A stretch of DNA of 64,000 nucleotides. It comes from Onchidella celtica (Eukaryota > Mollusca > Gastropoda > Systellommatophora > Onchidiidae). Below are positions 34,289 through 43,689 of the stretch, one piece after another; positions within the stretch are counted from its first letter, which is position 1; the number at the start of each line of letters is the position of its first letter. Position numbers and translations under genes: made by a program. A model generated the notes under the pieces. The model worked only from the letters and a program-made list of their open reading frames with translations. It made no database searches and was not told where the DNA came from. The stretch spans positions 47,011,317 through 47,075,316 of the forward strand of contig OZ007570.1 of assembly GCA_963931925.1 (NCBI GenBank), given 5' to 3'.

Positions 34289-34531
34289 ATTGGCTGCATA
34301 GATATATATACAGTTTATAAACCCAGTGATAAGATTGGTTGATCTGCTCATGGCCACAATCAAGTGTTTTTATAAGTTTTTATAAATCTAATCGACTCCC
34401 CCTTCTTACACCCTTATATGTATATAAATTTTTAACTCCCAGGGACACGGGCCGAGTCGATTTTTAATGCGTACTGGTGAGATACTCAAATCTGAGAATA
34501 CCAGTTTTAAGGAAGAAGAAGAAGAAGAAGA
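31449..34531 (+). mobile_element. LINE 'A', jockey-superfamily (CR1/L2-like) non-LTR retrotransposon
   Basis: Apurinic-type endonuclease, then reverse transcriptase, then a short 3' UTR with a stem (actggt...accagt) and a (GAA)n tail at 34511-34531. It shares the family 3' motif 'gagtcgMat' and the GAA tail with LINE 'B'. The 5' end is not defined and no target duplication was found. Confidence 0.88.
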
Positions 34532-34589
34532 TACCTAGCTTTCTTGGTTGAGTCATGATCATTTTGATTTAGTAAGAATTACCATCACA

Positions 34590-34960
34590 ATTGCTCAGGG
34601 TTCTCAGTAGCGTAGTGGTTAGCATATGATATTTGGCGCTTTTTCGGTTGTTCCCACCCCTCCTTAGTTAACGGAAGGACTTCCGAATGCGTTCCATAGT
34701 CCGGGTGAAAACAATACATAGCTACCCCGGCGGCTTTCCCTGATATGTCAATCTGACTACTGCCCAGACGAACATCGGCCTACGGCCTCGATGATACAAA
34801 CTGACTAGATCTAGACCCTCACATCGTTACATATATCAATCTGACAATCGACTATTAGTAATAGCCTAGGTAAGTTGGGGTGGGAACAACCGAAAAAGCG
34901 CCACATCTTTGCCAGTCAGTCAGGGGGCCATGGTTCTATTCTCAGCAGGGCAGTTGCTTT
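34590..34960 (+). mobile_element. tRNA-like SINE fragment split by an inserted element
   Basis: The A-box-like piece tagcgtagtggttagcat at about 34607-34625 is separated from ccagtcagtcagggggccat and ggttctattctcagc (B-box-like, about 34910-34945) by the element at 34634-34902. The tRNA origin is inference from the two boxes. Confidence 0.45.
34634..34902. mobile_element. MITE with 26-bp perfect inverted ends around the foldback core
   Basis: Ends are ggcgctttttcggttgttcc, then caccc, and the exact complement. The core (aaggacttccgaatgc, cggcctacggcctcgatgat, agcctaggtaagttgg) matches the loop and right arm of the element at 24281-24697, but the terminal repeats are unrelated to that copy. 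Confidence 0.8.
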
Positions 34961-35129
34961 TTGTTTTCTTTTCTTATGAAAGTCTTTTTCTTGTGAATCT
35001 TTTTATTTTAACTCCAAGAACAATAATTTTTATCAGCAATCAATCTGTATCCTCATTTTTTTTTTAATCCAACAACAATAATAGTAATAGGGAATAAATC
35101 CAGTTTGTTTATTAGTCAACACCGATACC

Positions 35130-35412
35130 TGAGGATAAAACCGAGCTTTATCTGTCGATACTGTTGGTGGCCCAAAATCTGCCGGAAGTGTTGGCAGATA
35201 AACCCAAAAAGTCTGCGTCGTGTGTCGATAATGTTGGCGGATAAACCTGGGCAGTATCCGCTGATAATGTTGTTGGCCAAGGCTGTATCTGCTGATAGTA
35301 TTGGCGGCCCAGGCATCTGCCAGTAATGTTGGCTAATACCTGGGCAGTATCCGCCAACATTATCAGCGGATAAACCTGGGTAGTATCCGTTGATAATGTT
35401 GGCGGATAATGG
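35130..35412. repeat. Minisatellite with an internally inverted unit
   Basis: Imperfect repeats of gataatgttggcggataaac and ctgggcagtatccg, with one stretch (about 35348-35375) in the opposite orientation. The unit is close to a palindrome (tatccgc...gcggata). Confidence 0.6.
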
Positions 35413-35545
35413 CAGTCTTTTATGATTCGGTTTGACTAGTTTGAGGTAGGATAGGGTTAGAATTTAGGATTTCTATCTGGAGGATAGGAGCTTCAGGGGC
35501 GCAGGTGTAGAAGCAAATATTTCTTTTCGAGACACATTTCAGATA

Positions 35546-35577
35546 CAGTGCAATCCTATAATATCTCAACATCAGTG
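35546..35577 (+). mobile_element. 5' end of a pogo/Tigger-like repeat, split by LINE 'B'
   Basis: TA followed by cagtgcaatcctataatatc and tcaacatcagtg matches the intact copy at 63725. The rest resumes at 37896. Confidence 0.6.
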
Positions 35578-37895
35578 AAATTTGAAAAGGGAGGCAGCAA
35601 CTTTTGGCACTTTTTTCATGAAATACCACTCTTCAAAAACTGACGCAAACAAACTCTGGGACTGTATCAAGTTAAATTTGAACATGATCATGGAAAATGT
35701 CCCAACAAAAATGTCATCCACAAAAATTCACCAACCCTGGATAAATACTTTAACGAAAAGATTAGTTCGGAAAAAATATAAATGGTTCAAAAAAATGAAA
35801 CAGTGCAACTCCGAACGAGTGAAAAACAAATATCTAGAAATTAAAAGATTGACACAGAAAGAATGCCGGAAAGCTCATAATAATTATATCCATGAGATGA
35901 TAAGTGATTCATCTGATAACAGTAAAAAACTTTGGAGATATGTGAAAAGTAAAAATAAAGAAAACTTAGGAGTAGCCGCACTGAACGATGAGAGAGGGCA
36001 CCCACAGCAAGATGCCCAAAAAAGAGCCAATATCTTAAATACTCAATTTTGTAAGGTCTTTTCCGACCCAGGGGGAGTCTTCTCGGGAGAGCTGAGTGAT
36101 GCCAAACTGCCGGATATGGATGAAATATTTGTCACAGAAAATGGAGTACTGAAACTTTTGGAAAACCTTAACGAAAATAAAGCTACAGGGCCTGATGGAA
36201 TTCCCGCCAAATTACTGAAACTCTGTGCCAAGGAAATTGCCCCTGTTTACACTTTGTTATTTAGAGCTTCAAGTGAACAAGGAAAAATACCGGAAGGCTG
36301 GAAAAAAGCAAATGTAGTACCCATTTTTAAGAAAGGAAATAGAGCTAGTCCTGAAAATTATAGACCAGTCTCCCTGACATCAATATCTTGTAAACTTTTA
36401 GAGCATATCTTGCATACCAGCATCATGAAGCATCTCGAGAAACACTCAGTTTTAACACATGTACAGCATGGTTTTAGAAAACACAGGTCGTGTGAGTCCC
36501 AGCTGGTCACAACTTGCAATGATTTTGTTAATAACTTGAATAACAACAGGCAGACTGATACCATCTTATTAGATTTCAGTAAAGCCTTCGATAAAGTGCA
36601 CCATGCTAGTCTCTTGACTAAACTAAACCATTATGGAGTTAGAAACAGTACTTTGAAGTGGATTAAGTCTTTCTTAGAAAATAGAACACAGATAGTCGTC
36701 GTTGATGGAAAGTCATCCAATCCTGCAGCTGTTCTCTCGGGAGTACCCCAGGGTACTGTAATGGGCCCCTTACTATTCCTAGTTTATATTAACGATATGC
36801 CAAGTAAGATCTCTCCAGGCACTAAATTACGACTGTTTGCTGGTGATAGCCTCCTCTATGGAACAATAAACTCAAAAGAAGATACGGAAATTTTACAGAA
36901 AGATCTAGACAGTCTACAAAAATGGGAGAGGGACTGGCGTATGGAATTCGACCCCAATAAATGCCAAGTCCTGAGAATTTCAAATAAAAAACACAACATC
37001 ACCTCAGACTACTTTATACACGACGAAAAATTGAGCGAAACACATGAGGCTAAATATTTGGGAGTTACATTGGACAGAAAACTTACATGGAACCAACACA
37101 TTAATAACACATGTAACAAAGCAAACGGTATACTAGCATTTCTAAAAAGGAACATCTCTAACTGCGATAGGAAAGTAAAAGAAAAATGCTATAACACCTT
37201 TGTGAGGCCCTCCCTAGAGTATGGCTGCAGTGTCTGGGACCCCCACTGTCGAATAAACATAGACCAACTGGAAAGGGTCCAGAGGAGAGCTGCCCGCTTT
37301 GTGACAAATGACTATACTAGAAGTAGTAGTGTAAATAAAATGATGAGAGACCTCGAGTGGACACCATTAGAAGAGAGGAGAGCAAAAAACAAAGTAAAAA
37401 TATTTTATAAAGGCAGGGAAGGAAATATCCATATCCCACTGAACCACCTCACCATTAATACCAGAGGCAACAGAAGGAATAATATAAAATATAACATCCC
37501 AAGCTCACGGGTTAACAGCCATCTTTATTCTTTTTACCCTAATGTCATCAGGATGTGGAACAACCTCCCGGCAGAAGTCCAAACACTATCGTCTGCAACG
37601 ACTTTCGACAATGAATTTAAGAACATTATTATCCGTTGCAGCTACCATTGTAACTAAAGTGCGGGTTGTATGTCTGTGCACAATCTGGAAACCAAGAGAT
37701 ATTTATACCAGAGTTATATATACAAAAGACTTTATACAACTAATATATTTTTTAATGGTCTTAACATCTATGTAAGATTTTACCCTGTTTTTAGCCTCAG
37801 AGGAGCGACGTTGAGTCGCATATACTATAGTGCAGTTGGGGAATCGTCTTATAGTTATAGACGAACCAACTATAAAAGAAGAAGAAGAAGAAGAA
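35578..37895 (+). mobile_element. LINE 'B', 5'-truncated jockey-superfamily element
   Basis: Starts in the linker between endonuclease and reverse transcriptase; the equivalent of the LINE 'A' endonuclease is missing. It ends with a GAA-type tail at about 37874-37895. Both borders are fixed by comparison with the uninterrupted repeat at 63.7 kb. 5' truncation is the usual product of incomplete target-primed reverse transcription. Confidence 0.9.
35582..37657 (+). CDS. LINE 'B' reverse transcriptase, 691 codons, catalytic box altered
   Basis: An uninterrupted frame with the same order as LINE 'A': GPDGIPAKLLKLC, NYRPVSLTS, DFSKAFDKVHH, SGVPQGTVMGP, then FAGDSLLYG and the C-terminal EYGCSVWDPHC and YSFYPNVIRMWNNLP. 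The FADD box reads FAGD: the first catalytic aspartate is glycine at residue 421. It lacks the endonuclease, so it could not have jumped alone even with a good box. The start at 35582 is simply the first Met after truncation and is probably not biological. Confidence 0.88.
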   Translation: MKREAATFGTFFMKYHSSKTDANKLWDCIKLNLNMIMENVPTKMSSTKIHQPWINTLTKRLVRKKYKWFKKMKQCNSERVKNKYLEIKRLTQKECRKAHNNYIHEMISDSSDNSKKLWRYVKSKNKENLGVAALNDERGHPQQDAQKRANILNTQFCKVFSDPGGVFSGELSDAKLPDMDEIFVTENGVLKLLENLNENKATGPDGIPAKLLKLCAKEIAPVYTLLFRASSEQGKIPEGWKKANVVPIFKKGNRASPENYRPVSLTSISCKLLEHILHTSIMKHLEKHSVLTHVQHGFRKHRSCESQLVTTCNDFVNNLNNNRQTDTILLDFSKAFDKVHHASLLTKLNHYGVRNSTLKWIKSFLENRTQIVVVDGKSSNPAAVLSGVPQGTVMGPLLFLVYINDMPSKISPGTKLRLFAGDSLLYGTINSKEDTEILQKDLDSLQKWERDWRMEFDPNKCQVLRISNKKHNITSDYFIHDEKLSETHEAKYLGVTLDRKLTWNQHINNTCNKANGILAFLKRNISNCDRKVKEKCYNTFVRPSLEYGCSVWDPHCRINIDQLERVQRRAARFVTNDYTRSSSVNKMMRDLEWTPLEERRAKNKVKIFYKGREGNIHIPLNHLTINTRGNRRNNIKYNIPSSRVNSHLYSFYPNVIRMWNNLPAEVQTLSSATTFDNEFKNIIIRCSYHCN

Positions 37896-38135
37896 GGACC
37901 GTCTGACTTGTGTTGAGTAAAGAGAAAGTCGAAATAGCAGATTAGTGGTGGAAGAGGAAAAAAAAGGGGGGGGGGAGGGGAGGGAGATCACACATATCAC
38001 CATAATGGGAAGTGCGCAATTATGTCCATTTTTCTTTTAATTATCGGCATGTTGTCACCCGTTTCTCCAATATCATTGTCGTACAGAGCAGTTGCGTGAT
38101 AAAGATTTGCCGATATATGGACGAAATGCTGTAGC
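37896..38135 (+). mobile_element. pogo/Tigger-like repeat, portion right of LINE 'B'
   Basis: Shares agcagattagtggtggaaga, tccaatatcattgt and gaaatgctgtagc with 63750-64000. Together with 35546-35577 it is one copy split by LINE 'B'. It may extend beyond 38135, but the other copy runs off the window there. Confidence 0.65.
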
Positions 38136-38851
38136 TATCAAATGTGCAGTGCTTTACTTTTTCTTTTAACCTCGACCTGACTGTTTCTTTAAAAGTTTAA
38201 AGAAGTGATCATACCGATAAACACACAGTACTGCAGAGATCTAGAGAACCAAGAGATCTAGGTCAAGGCCTAGTATCAACAGGCACAAATGTTTTGTGGG
38301 GAAAAAAAATTACTCAAGTCTGTATTACTCTGTACTTTTACTGCCTTACGCTTATGCATGGCACTCCACAGTCGCGTAACGGAAGCCAAGGGTCATCGTC
38401 TGTGTCCACACACCCCCTTTCCTACCCCTCCCCGCCAGCACCGCAAAAAGAAATAAAGAGGTCTTATATGCGGGGAGTTGTGTGGGCATTTTTAGTAGCA
38501 TAGTAGATCTAGTGCTTGTTTTGCCACTGTCAGGGAGAAATGTGTCGAAGAGGAAAGAATGGAATAACACATGGAGTTACAGGGAAATATTTAGTGGCTA
38601 CTGAAGAAGGAACAGGTTGGAACTTGAAAATTTTGTCGAGTTACCCAGAATGTCGGCAAAGCCATGTCGAGATAAGTGGAGTGGACTACTGTTGTACGAT
38701 ACCTTTTCACAATTAGGAGTATTGCTGGTTGTCATATGATGTGTTTTATTGTGTAATATTTTAATATTATAATCTATATAGATCTGATATAGTAAATGAA
38801 AAATGTTAACCCTTTTCGTAGACATCGCCAAAGCATCCAGAGGAAGATATC

Positions 38852-40337
38852 TTGCGAATGATGCATGATGGTGACAATGATGATGATAATATGACTGAAG
38901 GCAGTGATGATGAACATATCTCGAATGATGAAGGGGAAAACTACATTGCTGATGCCAACACACAGTACAGCAGTGAGGCCGAAGATGATGGCGAATCTGA
39001 TCAAAGCTCAATCCACGTACTTTATCGATTTATCGCTATCAAAGTTTGTTTCAAAGGGAAAAATTATATGTGCCAAGCTGATATTTCATTTATGGCATTC
39101 CAGATGTGTGGGTCAGGTTGAGTGGTAAGTCATTGAGATATGGCAGGCTTTTGGGAAAGCAGACTTGGTGCCCTTTTAGAACACTGGGATGTGAAGGACA
39201 TATACTCCGGGTATGAAAATGGGTTCTTTATGATGAAACCCAGGACCGCGCAGTCCAGAATCAAACACAGTGCCTCTACGCCAGCTCACCAGCAATAGCA
39301 TTTTTAGAGACACGTCTATCATTTATGTACATTGTGTAAATATTTGTGGGTTTTTTCTTCTTCTTCTTCTTCTTCTTCTCGGTCTAGCCTGGAACACTGC
39401 CCAAACCTGGCATTGGGTGAAAAAAGATCTCCCAGCCCATGCTAGACCCACAGATGTTCTTCAACCAAGAGGACCAGCTGTAGACAGTAGAATGCCACCT
39501 GAGATGTTTACTGCACATTTTGGCGACGACATGGTTGAGCTCATGGTGCTGGACTCAAACAGGCAACGCATCACCCTCAGGCGTCAAACATGTTGGGAAA
39601 ATAATGACGGAAGACATGAGAACATTCCACAGCATACGTCTCTACATGACCATTGTAGATTTGCCTTTTCGACAGTTTTACTGGGCACCAGTTAGTAGGT
39701 AGGCCCTTGTTGCCGATTCTATGAGCTGTAATAGGTTTGAGGAGATTTTGTCTGTGCTGCATGTTAATGACAATGTGCTAATGAAGCAAAGGGAGCAGCC
39801 TGGATTTGAGACTTTGTTCAAGGTTAAGCCACTCATAGACAAGCTAAATGAAAATTTTGAAAACTGTGCAGTGAAAGAAAATTGTGTTTCCAGTGTTCCC
39901 GATAACGCACGCGCGTGCGTCTGAGACGCACAGACAGGATGACATGACGCAGGGAAAAATCCACACAGAGTTTTACTGACGCACCAATTACAAAATTTGG
40001 GGGTGTCTGTGCGTCATGAAAGTCCGGCTTTCCGCAGAAGTGCGACTGTGTGATTATCGCGGTGCAGTGTTCTCAGAAACGGCAGATATTTCTTGGAAAT
40101 GCGTTCATGTGTGCCTCTGACTTAGGCCTAATGCGTTGAGAGTTGCGGCCCTTCCTCTTCTCGCGAAATATGATTAGTTTTTCTGTTTTGAATTGTTTTC
40201 ATGGCGAATTATTCAATATCTGACAATGACTCTCACAATTTACAGCTGAGAGTCATGATGACTCTCACAAAAAAATCCTGTAGGGAACACTGGTTTCTAT
40301 TGATGAACAAATAATACCCTGTACCAAATTAAGATTG
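38852..40337 (+). pseudogene. piggyBac-type transposase, decayed and interrupted
   Basis: An acidic N-terminal part (MHDGDNDDD, 38853-39010) precedes MPPEMFTAHFGDDMVELMV (about 39490-39550), TEDMRTFHSIRLYM then LPFRQFYW (about 39605-39690), and MSCNRFEEILSVLHVNDN (39721-39775). After an inserted element it resumes with SIDEQIIPC (40298 on). These match, in order, the start of the DDE_Tnp_1_7 domain of piggyBac transposases, including the first catalytic Asp in IDEQ. The frame shifts between blocks and nothing reliable follows about 40337. Confidence 0.78.
39891..40292. mobile_element. 402-bp DNA transposon inserted in the piggyBac gene (hAT-like ends)
   Basis: Ends cagtgttccc and gggaacactg are perfect inverted repeats, with a 5-bp direct repeat GTTTC at 39886-39890 and 40293-40297. 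Removing the insert and one GTTTC gives a continuous NCVSIDEQIIP. It carries no transposase. The ends look hAT-like, but a 5-bp duplication is short for hAT. Confidence 0.82.
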
Positions 40338-40921
40338 AAATGACAAAACAGTGTGCACAGCTAATGTTTTCATTGTCCTGCAGGTTAACAACCATCGACC
40401 ATTTACAGTTAGGGTTGTCAGCTGTCTCGCTACCTCCTGGAAACACCAGCTGGCAAATGTCCATTTCTGTCCGTGCATCGTGCATCCCTGATGTCACGCA
40501 ATTCCAGATGACGGAGCAAACCTGTGAAGTCATATTAAACTTTCAGCCATCATCATGTACAGAAAGAAGAGAGGTGTGGTTTTCCACTTCTTGAATTGGA
40601 ATAACACAAATGTACCCCTGTGGAAAACTTTCCACTTAAATCCAAGTAAAACTTGATCTGTAGAAGAGTTTTCTTTTATCTTAGGCCACATTTTCTCAAG
40701 ATGAGTCCCTTCCCAAACTGTCATCCCATGAGATCAGTGACGATGTACAGTTTACATTTCGGATGACCAAATGTGAGGCACCTTGGGAATGATTGTGACG
40801 GGACTAGCAGTAATTAATGCCTGTCTCTTACCAGTTGTTTTCATGATGCCAGCAGATTCAACTTCAGAAGTGTCGGTGGATTAGTGATTCAGTTTCAAGT
40901 AAAAAAGATACAAAACTAGTA

Positions 40922-41078
40922 CAGTGGACAACGGTTAAATCGAAAATGGCTAAACCGAAGGAAAATAAGAATCCCCGATTTTTTCCGCTGTGTATTTGTT
41001 AACAATCTAGCGCTAAACAGAAATAACCCTATGGTTGAACCGAAAAGAAAATTGATGGATTCAGTGGTCAGTCCACTG
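40922..41078. mobile_element. pogo/Tigger-like MITE
   Basis: Starts after TA with cagtggacaacggttaaatc and ends with a complementary gaaccgaaaagaaaat...gtccactg pattern. Multiple 'accgaa/ttcggt' internal inverted motifs are typical of Tigger-type ends. Confidence 0.6.
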
Positions 41079-41479
41079 TGGTTTGGCATAGATTGAATCA
41101 GGTCACTGTATCACCCCACTACATCACCCCCCTCCTCCCGCCCCCACCAAAATAAAAGCAAAGCATCCTTCGTGCTGCCCGATAGTTTGGGAGCGGCAGC
41201 ACCACAGGGATAGGGGGAGAAGCCTATAACCTCATGGGTCCGAAATCAGATGGCAGCAAACGTTACATTTGGGGCACCGCAAGTGACCTTTCATGTAAAA
41301 TGTATGACATCAGAAAGACAACACTAGTTATCACGGACAGCACATTTCATGGCATTGTGTACGATAATGGTAACGAGATCGGCAGGACGGCGGTTCTGTA
41401 CTGTCTGTCCACATGCATGCCTCCCTATTCTGAGAGTTTGTCCACATTCGGCCGTATATCCATGCTTTGAGTGTGCCTA

Positions 41480-43290
41480 GGCCTGAGCAGTCGCCCATCC
41501 TCATTCTCAGTCAAAAACACAGAGCAAGCAAAGGTGTGTGTGTGTTGAGTCCGTTTAGACTGTCCACATACATTATTTTGCATGCATAGAATGAACATTG
41601 AATGTATTGGATAATGGCGGTTTCGAGATATGGCCGTTTAAAGATTTTGAAAGCCCATAGCTCTGGCCGTCGGTTACATAGTGGGCTCAGTGATACATGA
41701 AAGGAAGCGCCGTCCATTTCTACAACTGATCTATGTTTTTCATGGATCTCTCGGTTTTAGTTATTGAGAAAAATGTAAACGAAAACGGTATGTATCAGAT
41801 ACACGATCTTCATTTGAAATTATTTACCCTATTCACAGTACCCTTGTCGTGTGAACAACGGGTAAGTCCAGATGTCCGATGTTAATTTGAAGTTATTTAC
41901 CCAGTTTTCACGGTGGCGGTAGTGTGAATTCCATATATACTGAGATGTTTGATGTTCATTTGAAAGATTTCCCATGTTACTGACGACGATGGCTGTACAA
42001 AGATCATGCATTTTGAGATATTCGATGTTCATCTGAAATGATTTCGCACTTTTTCATGGTCATTGGTGTTTACCATCCATGTAAATTGCGATAGCCGATG
42101 TTCATTTGAAATAATGTTCCCCTTTACAAATGGTAATTATGAAATGAATGTCGAGTGTGTGGAAATATTCATTTTCATTGTACATGATACAAAAAAGAAC
42201 ACTGAGTAATAAAAGGTAAATCGGTAATTTCTGTTACACCCCCCCCATCCCCACACACACACACACACACACACCCACCCACCCACACACATACCCCAGA
42301 CTTTACTCCCAGTGATACTGAAGCTTTAATTGCCACTGGCCTTCATCGTCAGGCCGATCTCTTTGTTGTTTATTTAAATAGACAGGGGTGAGAGGTTCGA
42401 ACAGACCATGCGCAGTGGGGGCAATTACGTCGTTTGATGTCATTGGCGGCATTTTGGCCATGCCCATGAACATTGTTGAGCACACTTATGTTGTTCTTGG
42501 AGACTCAGTCAGCGATGCTACGCCACAGCTCATTGCCTTTTGGTTTAGCTGTCCTATTGGTTTAGCTATGCCACTGTATGATTGACAGACGATATGATTA
42601 AAATGGTTCTTAATTGTGGGCGTACGCTCTCGGTCTTTCTCGTGCATACCAGTGCTATACGACAACAAAACGCCTCAATTGCGCGTGGATATTAGTTCGT
42701 TTCTTTGACATTAAAACAATACCAAGCAATAACCCTACATACTGTAGATCTGCGGGTATGGTCATTATGGCATAATCTTAAAAATAGCTTGGTCTATTGT
42801 AAGTTGCACAGCACATTTTTTTTATTGTGATTTCAAATCCCCAGCAAACTGATTCTGTGTGCAATTTAGTTCAGACGCACATTTAAATCATTTATTACTA
42901 TTTTATTCTTGCTGTTATTTTAATTTGCAGTGCACGTTGCATAAAGTGGTCAAGAATATCATCTTACATTCCATTTACATTTTTTTTTTTTTTTTAAAGT
43001 GCAACTGGGGGTTGAATTTTACATAGGTGATATTCATTAGAAACATTTTTTTTTTCTCAATTTAAACTGCTGTTATATAAAAACGGTCCCGAATTTGCCC
43101 GTTTCCCCATTAAATTGACATTTGTTTGTCTAGAAAGGTTTCAATGTCCTGACAAATATTAAAACATATGTTACATACTATGGCAGTCCTCCCAGAACAA
43201 GAAAAAGAAGAAAGACTACCATAAATGCCAAGTTCCCATAAAACGCCACAAATCGCAGAAATCTCTCCCCCCCCCCTATTTTGTAAACGT
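41480..43290. other. Non-coding stretch with a CA microsatellite
   Basis: No gene recognised. (CA)n at about 42254-42292. A run of related phrases ('gatgttcatttgaaatnatt') repeats about every 70-90 bases from 41800 to 42120, a degenerate tandem array. Confidence 0.45.
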
Positions 43291-43294
43291 GGCC

Positions 43295-43685
43295 CATAGA
43301 CTAATAAAATACCCAGGCTGGATGAGCCCATTGTGTGACGTCACAAAACAGCGAAAGGTCCGCCATGTAGGTTTACGGTTGCTACCGACGCTTCAGCATA
43401 GCTACAATGCAGCGGTCGCTAAAAGTCCATACGGTCATCATTTATAACAATAAAGAAAAGGCAGCCGTAGACAATAAAATGAAAGGATAGGCAAGTTAAT
43501 GCATTATTAATACATGTACAACCAATCTTGACAAATAAAAAGAAATTTCTACTGCAGATAGAACTAGAATCGGAATTTCCCGAGCAGCGGCCATGTTGGT
43601 TATACGGCCGCATCTCATTAACTTCCGTAAAAAACGACACAGCCCGAAGCTTGTGTTTCCAGTCGGGTTGATTTATTAGTCTGTG
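43295..43685. mobile_element. MITE with ~25-bp terminal inverted repeats
   Basis: Left end catagactaataaaatacc, then caggctgg; the right end ccagtcgggttgatttatta then gtctgtg is its imperfect complement. Non-coding, about 391 bp, superfamily unassigned. Confidence 0.65.
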
Positions 43686-43689
43686 ATGA

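Noticed and set aside
38598-39011. 137-codon minus-strand His-rich frame
   Set aside because: It is antisense to the acidic N-terminal block of the piggyBac gene; repeated GAT codons read as His/Ile in reverse.
40297-40760. Minus-strand frames resembling the C-terminal half of piggyBac (HRGTFVLFQFKKWK)
   Set aside because: A weak resemblance on the strand opposite to the piggyBac start; plausible as an inverted piece but not convincing enough to call.
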